DNA from: Sarcocystis neurona
Lineage: Eukaryota > Apicomplexa > Conoidasida > Eucoccidiorida > Sarcocystidae
Length of the DNA stretch: 64,000 bases
Assembly (NCBI GenBank): GCA_000727475.1
Contig: KL647308.1
Location: 1,349,715 to 1,413,714, forward strand
Reading direction: 5' to 3'
In this document: piece by piece, positions 54,381 through 64,000 of the stretch
How positions within the stretch are numbered: position 1 is the first letter of the stretch
Layout: each line of letters opens with the position of its first letter
Notes under the pieces: model-generated
Databases searched by the model: none
What the model saw: only the letters and a program-made list of their open reading frames with translations
What the model was told of the DNA's origin: nothing
Position numbers and translations under genes: made by a program

Positions 54381-57300
54381 GTTGCTCCATCACCTGCGCG
54401 AGTCACCTATTTATACGGATGTATCCACACCTATATATTTACACCTACCCGGTTCGAGTATGAGTCTACGCGAAAACACACATATCCTCACATATATATA
54501 TACGTATATGTATATGTACATGTGGGCCGCTGGACTGAGCTGCACGTGTACATATGCGTCTCTACGTATACAGAGAGGCAGACATATACTTATATATTGC
54601 GTATGTATATATAAACAGAGAGAGATACAGGTGAATACAGATGCGGCGGGGGAATGTAAAATTTTAACTCTATATGTATGCCATCACAAAAGTCGAGTTA
54701 CGTACATATTCGGTCTTGCAGGCCCATACACGCAAATACTATAAACAGAGAACTCTTCGTATCTACGTACGTCTATACATATATATCTATCTGCATTAGT
54801 ACACTTGCGTATAGATACGTACAGGTGTGTAGGGCATAATGAGATATATATATATATATATATAAAACGTTGCACCCCCCGTCCTTTGAAGTCAGACTCC
54901 TGCTATACTTTGCATACATATACGATGTCCTACAAACATTTTATTGCAGAGATTCATAAATATATGTGTGGGAAAACGTGTGTGGGTGGGTGGGTGGGTG
55001 CGTGGGTCGGTATGTTCTTGCCGATATATACTGAAGACGCGTACGCACACATACGTCGATGAATAAATATTTATCTTCATAGAAGCGGGGCCACAGAGCC
55101 AGAAAGTCACGGCGAGTGAAAGATTCGTAGGTTCATCCTCAGACAGAGCGATAAAGTGAGAGAAAGAGAAAGGAATGGCGTGGCGACATCGGGAGGAGAA
55201 CTGCAGCGTAGGGAGCGCGGAAAACGGAGGGCGAAGGGGACGAAATTAAGTGACGGGGAAACGGAGACGGAAGAAGTGTTTTCTTCGGTCGTTGAGGAAG
55301 TGAAATGGTGAGGAACTCCGGTTGGACGGGTTCCTTTCGGGCGACGTTGCTCTGCCGCAAAGAACGGCAGAAAAAATTGCGCCCCTTCACCAGGACTTTG
55401 CTGGCAAAGGTTTTGTTTAGTCTAGTTTTTTCGGACTTGCCACCGCGCTCTGTGGACTCGAAAAACGCGTTTTTTGACAGTGTCGTGATTATCTCTCGGG
55501 AGTGCACGCATCTTTAGAGGGCCGTCGACGCCGGCGTTCCTCGCCATTTTTCACGCATGCGGCTGCATGACAAGACGGAAGAAAAATTGTCACGTAAGCG
55601 ACATTTCCGGGAGAAGTCTTCCACCAAAATGGCCACTCTCACTGCAGAAAGTACTTTGAACGCGTGAAAAGTCGGCAAACATTTTATCCGCGCGGCGCTG
55701 GGAGGCCAGAATGCGGACAAGTTCTGAAAAAGGAGAGAAATACACACTACGATCGAAACGACGTATTAATACAGCCCGAGTGCAATGATTGATGTGAACA
55801 AGACGACTGGTAGAACTATAGACAACTAGAATTTACAGGTTCATACGTTTTACGGAATAAGTTCCTCTCTGTTCTTCCGGTGGACTCGCGGCTCGAGCAG
55901 CGAACACGAGAAATCCGGCTTTCAAGCCAGGGGCAGCTCAACCAGCGAGAACCAAACATTTCTTCACGACAGAACTGTGGACAACTTGAAATGTTCTTCG
56001 CGCACTGGTGATGGAACTCTCAACCCGCAGCTTCCTCCGCACACGAGGGGGCGAATGCGGAGAAAGGGAAATTAAGAACTGCCCACTTGGCTACGATTCC
56101 CTACTCGGCTGGCGATGCAAACATGTGTAGGGACTGAAGAACTCCACAACGGCCACTTGTGTGAATATATAGACATCTACATACGTATGTTCCCGTTTAC
56201 CTACTATGGACGTGTATACACTGTTGTTGTAGTAGACTATGTTCAGAGAGAGAAAGAGAGAGATACAGATACATATACCTACTTTCACATGCGTGAAACA
56301 AGACCACATACAAAATGACAACACGCTCAAAAAATACCCACCACTCACCAGAAAATACTTCCACAAACTCACGCTGGTAGAATACGCATATACATATATA
56401 TGTGTGTAGCTAACCGTGCGTGAGGCAAGAAATGCAAAATGACAACCTACTCGAAAAATACTCACTACGCACCACCGCAGCAACTCATGCAGTATTTTAG
56501 ACGTGTAATTTCGAAGTTTTTCGAGTGTCAGAGTGTGTGTGTGTGTGTGCATTGATACAGTAGAATGCAACCAGAACACAAAGGCACTCGACCACAGTGT
56601 ATGCATGCACCTTTACATAATTATTTGGGGATTTATTCAATAAACTAAGCCTTTAATACACTTAAGCCTGCTATCAATACTATACTTCTATTCGTGCACT
56701 CACAGAAACATTCGTGTGTCACCCTGTGCATCTGTGTGTATAACACGTCAAGTAGAAAGCAGTCTGAGCGTCAGACACATCCATCAGCACACTCGTCTAT
56801 CTATACCAGTGTAACCGTGTGTATAGCTTACACGTATACACTAATTCCATACTTCTGTACTTGTATATATCTATGTATTTTGCCCGTACAACTATACATA
56901 CATATGCATATGTGCATGCATGTGCCGTCTGTTCCTACATATATGTAGAGAGAGAGTCTGCAACTATTGAAGTACACGTCCACATTTGTATGTAACGTCT
57001 GTATATACTGATGTTATCTACCGCTATGTACGTTTCTATACCTCATGCATATTCATACATACAGATATAACTATCCGGGCACACACGCTAGCCTACGACA
57101 CGGTGGACGGCGCACACCTGACAAAAAACTCTCCCCGGACACACGCGACAATGTAACGTACACGTGCGCACCTATGTGTGTGTGGGGGCGGATGTAGTTT
57201 TGACAGTCTTCGCTACCTACGTGTATACGTCCACCATATATAACAGTCAACTTTTTCTTCCTCATCCATATGCGTATCAGCGGCACCGACAAAGGTGTGG

Positions 57301-58245
57301 GCATGCCCACACACCAAATATACTTGTTGCGTTCCGCGGGGTGACCGTGTTGACTCTTTTTATGTTCGCAAGTGCCTATGTTTCTTTTTGCAGCAGTACA
57401 CACAGAGGCGTACAAATGTTCAAATCTGGCTCTCTATATGTACACCTACATATATATAGAATCCCCGACTACCATGATTATCTTTATTATATTCGCTCTA
57501 AGTCAGGTTCATCTCTGAGAGGAATAGCAACTATCCATGAGTTTCGTCCGAGCACTATCGGTAGCTCTGACTTAGGGTGGAATTCTCGGAGCGGGGGTAC
57601 AGGACGCCGCTCTCTCTATACGCGCGTATATATCTATCCATCTATCTACCTATGTATATATACGTATATATTATATATATATATATGTATGAGGAGGTGC
57701 TCTCCATATACACGTGTACACACATACGTAAATATATATGTCAGTACGTACGTCTTCGTTTAACTTTCGAGGGGGTCTATAAGACGGTTCCACATAAAGG
57801 ATGGGTGTACCCGGAGGAAGACGTAGATAGACAGATCGATATCTAGAACCAGGTAGATACACAGCATAGCGTGTACATGTACAAAAGCCTACTCCTGGCG
57901 TATAATATGGCAGATTCCTTGCCTGTGTGATAGGGGGTACGCGACAATTCTGACTTAATGGTCGAGTGTGAGGTCTGACTCCGGTAGCGCCTTAGGTGAC
58001 CCCTCACACGTACCTGGGTGTGGGTGTTATTTAAGTATCATATTTGTAGACACCTATAGAAACGTAATCAGTTGTGGTTATATATCATATTAATGTATAT
58101 GGATACATACGCAGAAGCCTAATCAGAGGTGCGTATATTTATATATAAGGGATATACGTACGTGCACGACGGCACGCACACGTACATGCTCTATGAACAA
58201 ACATACACACATACATACACATATGGAAGTCTGTACATAGGTATC

Positions 58246-58279
<34 letters not shown>

Positions 58280-59300
58280 GTGTACGTGCTATAGTGCACT
58301 TGCACAAGTATACGGATGGTCACTACATATATAAATATGTATGGGTATATACGTGTGCATATATATATATATAGACATGTACGTACGTGTACACATATAT
58401 GCACACGCATACGTAGGTGTATCTACACTCGTATCCGTACATGTATACACGCATACACATATATAACTAGGTGGATGCATATATACACACATGTACGGAG
58501 GTATATATTTATATACACACATTACGTATGTGTATACATATATATGCACAGATATAAGTAGGTGTATACAAATGTGCACGCAAAAAAGAATACTTCATGG
58601 GGAACTGTCGTTCATCAGGTCTTCAGAGTTGCATGTCAGGCACGCGCGTATGCGCAGGTTGCTACTGCTGTCACTAGAGCCTGTACGCACGTTCGTCTCT
58701 CACCCGTGTCGTGAACTTCAGTCTACGTTAACTCTTTACCAGAATAAACGATCACGCTAGCTCTTTTCTAGCTCAGACGACTGTTATATTTATACGTCTC
58801 TTTTCGGTCGTATGACGAACACGTAGGTCCGTATACACCAACGTACGCGTATCTTTCTACATACACAAATAAACATGTCAGTGTCCCTCTTTCTTCTCTA
58901 TCTAGTCATCCGTACATGGAGAAACTGTAAGCTAGGCAGCTAGCAAAAGAGGGTGTAATATCTCACAAGGACAAAGTAAAAACGAAAAAAGTATATGGAG
59001 GCTGGAAGTTCGTGTGGATTTAATCACGTTGACGCGACGCGACAAAGTAGGGTAGTCAGCTGTATTCATTTTGTGCCTTTACATACATACATACATATAG
59101 ACACGTAAATATGTATGCAAGTGTATGTATTCGCTCAATATTACGCAACAAAGTTGAGTGTTCGGCTATATTCATTTTCTGCTTTTGAATGTATACATAT
59201 ATACATATAAATATATAAGTGTGTATACAAGTGTATGTGTTCGCTCAATGCTGCAGATATATCCACGTGTACGTACATATTACAGCTCCTGCAAGATAAA
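54381..59300. other. Mostly non-coding region upstream of ATG12
   Basis: TA/TATG microsatellites at 54.4-55.05, 56.16-56.42, 56.8-57.1, 57.6-57.75 and 58.1-58.6 kb. A 1-kb stretch of ordinary composition (55.1-56.1 kb), purine-rich on + at 55.14-55.30, is a candidate ATG12 promoter or 5' UTR. Short overlapping frames on both strands match nothing I recognise. Two inverted-repeat segments lie at 57.5 and 57.97 kb. Confidence 0.45.
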
Positions 59301-59315
59301 GGAGCTTGGAGCAAT

Positions 59316-59411
59316 ATGGCTGCTGGCTCCTGCGGCGTAGTGCGCATTATTATTGATGGTGAGGAAAGTGTACGAACGGGCTTTCGAATTGCAGGTTCCC
59401 CTTATCTGTAA
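59316..59411 (+). other. Candidate short coding segment
   Basis: A 31-codon frame from ATG to TAA starting MAAGSCGVVRIIIDGEESVR, free of repeats, with a possible donor (GCAG|GTTCCC) inside. It may be the first exon of a small gene continuing into the frame at 59421. No family is recognised. Confidence 0.25.
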
Positions 59412-59420
59412 AATGTACAG

Positions 59421-59660
59421 ATGCATTTGAAGTGTGTATTCTTCTTCATTTTTGCACGTTCTCCGGCGGAAAGCACGAGAAGCCCGTTAAAATTCCCTTT
59501 ACTTATTGACGCGAGGAATTGCAGTCCAAGAAGCGAGTCTCTCCGGTCACGAAGGTGTTCGGAGAATGTAGAGGAGGGGGAGGAGGAGTGGCAAGAGTCT
59601 TCCACAGATGATGCATACATGTGGATCTGTGGAGATAGAAACAAACAGGTAATTACATAG
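59421..59660 (+). other. Candidate coding segment with acidic stretch
   Basis: A 79-codon frame including RSPAESTRSPLKFPLLIDAR and ENVEEGEEEWQESSTDDAYM; before its stop there is a donor-like AAACAG|GTAATT at 59649. The - strand is also open here for 147 codons (59845-59402), so the strand is not settled. Confidence 0.3.
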
Positions 59661-60289
59661 TTGTACAGATTGGTATGATCTGCGTTTATATAATAGAAAT
59701 CTGGAATGCGCAGGTGGGTTTGATAAGAACGAAAAAATTTGCTCGTCACCCACGTGTCCATACTTACAACAGTACACATCTGCTCGGTTTCAGCAACAGC
59801 TGCAACATATATATATATATATATATATACATGCACATAACACAATTACTTGAGTATGTCTGTTTCAGTCGTTGTACCGGAGCAGGATATATAAATATAT
59901 TAAATGCTTCTGTTGGCATACACCAGGTGCAACCGTACCGCGTACGTGTATTCAGATGTGGCAGTCGTCCATTTGGTGGAATTCTAGAGCAATAGACGTC
60001 AGTTTACTCACACCCCCGCAAGTGGGCAGAAGAACCGGTGAAAGCACGTTTCAGGCCGCCTACCACCACTCACTTTGACGGCACTTGTGTGCACGTTTCG
60101 ACTCCACTCCTTCCACCGTACAAGAGGCAACAGCGTCTGCGCTCGTGTCTAATTTTCTGTTTGATGCGTGCTTCGAGACTGCTTTGCCCGTGCCATCAGG
60201 ACCTCGCTAGTCAATATGCGGCCGACTCTCTCTTTCTCTCTGTGTGCCGCTCCAGAAGTGTCCACAAGCTGAGATGAGTGTCACTGCTG

Positions 60290-61180
60290 TTCCTACTGCT
60301 GCTGCTGCTATCGTGTGAGTGCTGCTTCTGCTGCTGTTCCTTTCTTGTGCCCCTCTGCAGCGGATGGTACCGTTGCTCTTCTTGTTGCTTCTGCTGCTGC
60401 TGGCACAGCACTCCTGCTGCCGTAGCTGCGTCTCGTGCATGAGGGTCACACTGCTCCGAGTCTCCCAGGAGTTGTTCCTCTTGGATCTTGAGTGCTGTGG
60501 AAGCGTAACTACGACTGTGCCGCGGCTGTGGCCGCTGCTGTTTTTTAGCTGGGAATCGTTTGCTGCAGCTGCTCGTGCTGCAGCTCGACTGCTGCTGCTG
60601 CTGTTTCGTGCCGCCACTGCTGCCGGTGTGTAACCCTGTTTTCTCTGCTATTTTTAGTACACTCCTCCTGCCGCGGCGACGTCTCCCACCACCCCGCTGC
60701 CGGTGCTGCTGCTGCTGCTCTTGCCATTCTGTTGGCGGCCGTCGTATCTCCTGCTGCTGTTGCCATCCCTCCTCTGTCCCACGTCTGAGGTTGTTTGTGC
60801 TGCTGCTGCTGCTGCTCATCCCATGTGGGGTGGGCTCTGCTGCGGCTGTGTCTCTCGCACACGAGCAGCATCAAGCCCCCTCGCCCCGCCGTGTGTCTCG
60901 TCGCTATGCTTTTCTACGTCCCCTCCTGTTTGCAATGGTTTACTTTTCTTGATCCTTTGCGCCTTGTTTCACCCGCCTCCCCCTACCTCAACTTTCTCCC
61001 CTTTTCTCTCTCTCTGGAGTACCTTCTCCTCTACCCTACCTCGTCCCCTCTCCCTTTCTCAGGAGCTTTTTCTTCTGGCGTCGCCTGCCTCGTCCGTTCC
61101 TTTCTTTCTCCGGCACACACACACACACACACCGACGGCAACAGAAGCATCCTCTCCCAACCGGCACCACGCCAGTAGAA
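60290..61180. other. CTG-rich then C/T-rich segment, coding status unclear
   Basis: 60.29-60.64 and 60.69-60.84 kb hold CTG tracts with intervening non-repetitive sequence, open as a Leu-rich frame on + and a Gln-rich frame on - (60819-60211). 60.93-61.12 kb is strongly C/T-rich with a short CA run. No conserved motif allows a call. Confidence 0.3.
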
Positions 61181-61448
61181 GACTTCACACGCAGATTCGG
61201 AGCAATTGCTTGATAAAAACGGGTACAGCTTCCTATCCGTGTGACTACGTGAGACTCTCTCTGTCTATCAACGAGAAACACACACGCTTTTGACACGTGG
61301 AGAAACCAGATTTCCCCCTGGCACGCGCGCCTGTTTCAGTAGATCCTGCCACCTGCAGAAAAAGTGCAGAACTCCACAAACAAACGGCTTCCGGGCCGAA
61401 ACTGTATCCGACGACAGATCTCCCGCGAATTTCTTCCAGCTCCCTTTC

Positions 61449-61691
61449 CTGAAAGCGGCAGTCTCTTATATTTAGAGCCCCAAAATTCTTTCGTTAGAGC
61501 CGCTGAATTCTCGTATTGGCGGTGCAGACTTCTCCTATCGGAGCCGTAGACTTCCCTCATTGAGTCCGCAGAGTTCTCTTACTAAATCCGCCGCGTCCTT
61601 CTATTAAAGGCGCAGTCTGGTTTCGCTAAAGCCGCACTTTCCCTTTATTTAGGCCGCAGTTTTGTTCTACTAAACACCAGAAGATCTCGTA
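61449..61691. repeat. Degenerate 22-bp tandem repeat, 11 units
   Basis: Eleven units of 22 bp (one of 23), each starting with a TTAAAG-like block, usually followed by (C/G)CGCAG and a T/C-rich tail ending TA, CA or CG. Spacing is nearly invariant although individual units differ at many positions. Confidence 0.85.
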
Positions 61692-61917
61692 AATGTTCGC
61701 GCAGGCACGTGGAGCGGAACCGATCGCGGGAATGTTGTTCTGTCGCGTGTCTCCCAGTTGCATGCGCTTGCTGCTCGGCCACCTGTATTTCATTTTCCCG
61801 CAGCAGATGTGGTTCTTGCTGTTATTTCAATTTCTGAAATCAGCGGCCTCAATCAAACAGATCTACTGCTTTAATGCAACGGTTGTGTCGCCTCATGTGT
61901 GTCTCTGTCTGCGTGCA

Positions 61918-61919
<2 letters not shown>

Positions 61920-61960
<41 letters not shown>

Positions 61961-62463
61961 TCGGTNNNNNNNNNNNNNNNNNNNNNNNNNNNNNNNNNNN
62001 NNNNNNNNNNNNNNNNNNNNNNNNNNNNNNNNNNNNNNNNNNNNNNNNNNNNNNNNNNNNNNNNNNNNNNNNNNNNNNNNNNNNNNNNNNNNNNNNNNNN
62101 NNNNNNNNNNNNNNNNNNNNNNNNNNNNNNNNNNNNNNNNNNNNNNNNNNNNNNNNNNNNNNNNNNNNNNNNNNNNNNNNNNNNNNNNNNNNNNNNNNNN
62201 NNNNNNNNNNNNNNNNNNNNNNNNNNNNNNNNNNNNNNNNNNNNNNNNNNNNNNNNNNNNNNNNNNNNNNNNNNNNNNNNNNNNNNNNNNNNNNNNNNNN
62301 NNNNNNNNNNNNNNNNNNNNNNNNNNNNNNNNNNNNNNNNNNNNNNNNNNNNNNNNNNNNNNNNNNNNNNNNNNNNNNNNNNNNNNNNNNNNNNNNNNNN
62401 NNNNNNNNNNNNNNNNNNNNNNNNNNNNNNNNNNNNNNNNNNTCTGTCTGCGTGCATGTGTTG

Positions 62464-62501
<38 letters not shown>

Positions 62502-62503
62502 CC
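61920..62503. repeat. TG microsatellites flanking an assembly gap
   Basis: Gap 61966-62442. The sequence TCTGTCTGCGTGCATGTGTT followed by a long TG run and GTGG(T/C)CGGT occurs on both sides, so the gap sits inside a larger duplication or a collapsed tandem repeat. Confidence 0.85.
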
Positions 62504-62640
62504 GGTGTTGTGGGTAGAACGGTCACTTCTGGGCTTCTACATCTTCCTCTTTCTCCGTTTGCTTCTCTAGTACATTCCCTGTCCCGCCACAACGTTAAAC
62601 ATCCGCTTTTGTCTGCCTTGTGCTTCTCCCGTCATCGCAG

Positions 62641-63288
62641 AAATCGCTGCTGCAATCGCGTGGAGTGTCCAACTGCTTCCGCGTAGCATGCGGCATTGCT
62701 GCTTCTTGCCTTCGCTGCTGCTCCTGCTGCTGCTGCGTCGTCACCGCGTCGGCTGTGCCCTGCGCTGCTGCCGCTGTCGGCCTGCCCTGCCTCCCTGTGG
62801 AACAGCAGCACGCCGTCCTGACGTCCCTCTCCTGCTGCTGCTCTGCTGTTGCTGCTGCTTGTCTCCTGCGGAGACTGCTGGCTGGCGCCCGTGTTCAGGT
62901 GCTGCTGCTCTCGCGTGTTGCCCTGCTGCTGCTGTATGCGTCCTCCCTGTTGAGCGGTCTTCTCCAAAGACGCGGCAGCGTCAGCTTCTTCTACACTGCG
63001 GCAGCCACAGCAGCCGCAGCCGCAGCAGCACTGGCGGCGACATTTCGACTGCGCAAAGCAGCAGCGGCAGCAGCACCAGCAGCAATGTCCGTCGCCCAAG
63101 CAGTAACAGCAGCAGATGCAGTGGCAGCAGCCGCAGCATCACTCGGGGCAGCAGCAGGAGGAGCAGCGTCAGAAACGTCGTCACCTCTCGTCACTCCCCC
63201 CCCTCCCGCAATAGCAGCAGCAGCAGTATTCCCGAAGGGCCTCGCAGCTGCACAGCCGCAGCCTGTACACCCCACACCGCGCTTCTAG
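62641..63288 (+). CDS. Possible Ala-rich exon of an unidentified gene
   Basis: A T/C-rich stretch ending CATCGCAG opens a frame to TAG at 63286-63288. It starts KSLLQSRGVSNCFRVACGIA, has Cys/Ser/Leu-rich CTG tracts, then Ala-rich sequence with SSPLVTPPPPAIAAAAVFPK. The composition is typical of coccidian low-complexity coding DNA, but there is no conserved motif and no supported start, so it may be a shadow. Confidence 0.25.
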   Translation, partial: KSLLQSRGVSNCFRVACGIAASCLRCCSCCCCVVTASAVPCAAAAVGLPCLPVEQQHAVLTSLSCCCSAVAAACLLRRLLAGARVQVLLLSRVALLLLYASSLLSGLLQRRGSVSFFYTAAATAAAAAAALAATFRLRKAAAAAAPAAMSVAQAVTAADAVAAAAASLGAAAGGAASETSSPLVTPPPPAIAAAAVFPKGLAAAQPQPVHPTPRF

Positions 63289-64000
63289 GTTGCCTGCTTT
63301 GGGTGCAAGTCCCCACCGCCAGCAGAAGAAGCAGCAGCAAGCACAGCAGCTGCAGCAGGGCCCCTTCGTGGCCCAGCGCAGGCCACAGTCTGTTGAACGC
63401 ATGCAACCGCAACAGCAGCAGACAGGAAGACACGAACAGCAGCACAGGAGGACACAGCTACCGCCGCAGCAGCTTCCACAAGAATATTTGCAGCCGCAGT
63501 AGCTGCAGATGGCGACGCGTTGGCAGCAACAGCAGCTGCTGCGCGCTGCTCTCACTTTTCAACCGCAGCTGTTCACTTCCGACAACCGCGCGCCCAACTT
63601 CCCCGCAGAACGGCGGTTTCTCCCTCCACTGCCGACACAGCAGCAGCAGCGGGGAGAGAACACCGAGCAGCCGTACCAACACAAGCTGGAGCAACACCAG
63701 GACGCGTTGCAGCAGCAATGTCCGCGGCAAGAAGAGCGACAGCAGCAGCAACGCTGCAAGGAGCAGCTCTAGGAGCGTCAGCAGAAACAGCAGGTGCAAC
63801 ACCAGCAGGAGTAGCGCGAGGAGCACCGGCAGTAGCAAGAGCTTTGTACACAGCAGCTGCAGCCCCAACTACGCCGCGGCCCTTGTAGGCTACAGGGAGG
63901 CGCGGCGAGTCCCCGTCGCATGCAAGAAGAGGAAACCCAGTAGCGCCTTCCTCTGTTGCAGCAGCAGCAGCAATGCTGTGGGGTGGTGGCTGCGCAAATT
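63289..64000. repeat. CAG/CTG-rich window end
   Basis: CAG-type repeats with short unique segments. Frames are open on both strands (Gln-rich on +, Leu/Cys-rich on -). No conserved segment is recognised. It may belong to a gene continuing beyond the window. Confidence 0.45.

Noticed and set aside
61693..62686. Frames running through the N gap at 61966-62442.
   Set aside because: They are open only because N is translated as unknown; the flanks are TG dinucleotide runs.

Overview
This window looks like nuclear DNA of a coccidian apicomplexan, most probably an Eimeria species. The reasons are the dense CAG/CTG trinucleotide tracts that encode poly-Ala, poly-Gln and poly-Ser runs inside conserved proteins, the intron-rich genes with GT..AG junctions, the long TA/TATG/GATA microsatellite fields, and the absence of bacterial features. 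Most long open frames here are only CAG repeats read in one of six frames. The real genes are short conserved exons separated by repeats, so I rebuilt them by reading conserved motifs and checking splice phase.

Gene 1, + strand, about 4.86-43.33 kb (possibly from 2.36 kb): VPS54, the Golgi-tethering GARP-complex subunit, greatly enlarged by low-complexity inserts. Seventeen exons can be placed. Fifteen of the sixteen junctions are phase-compatible; the exception is the entry to the 7.87-8.20 kb exon, where one missing G in a G7 run would restore frame. The order of conserved segments follows the family from the N-terminal coiled-coil region to the C-terminal Vps54 domain. Counting from the first in-frame ATG at 5074, the model would give roughly 3,650 residues, against about 1,000 in animals.

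Gene 2, - strand, 54.38-48.08 kb: ATG12, the ubiquitin-like autophagy protein, in four phase-compatible exons. Three short exons carry the ubiquitin fold and are too small to stand out as ORFs. The first exon adds a roughly 1,140-residue Gln/Ser/Ala/Glu-rich N-terminal extension interrupted by an assembly gap. The protein ends Pro-Ala-Phe with no C-terminal glycine, so it could not be conjugated in the usual way.

The two genes converge on 43.3-48.1 kb, which holds microsatellites and about 2.5 kb of non-repetitive sequence that I cannot assign. From 54.4 to 62.6 kb there is mostly A/T-rich microsatellite DNA, a few candidate short exons near 59.3-60.0 kb, a degenerate 22-bp tandem repeat at 61.4-61.7 kb and a TG-flanked gap. 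The last 1.3 kb may hold an exon of a further + strand gene that leaves the window.

The VPS54 and ATG12 introns carry many separate tandem repeats (15, 18, 24, 27/33, 31, 62, 63 bp and longer). One is a 31-bp repeat with a palindromic core, and another is a tandem array that multiplies a 3' splice-site-like segment just before a real exon. VPS54 and ATG12 both act in endosome/Golgi and autophagy membrane traffic, but nothing in the sequence shows that they are co-regulated. I found no tRNA, rRNA, CRISPR or transposase gene that I could support.
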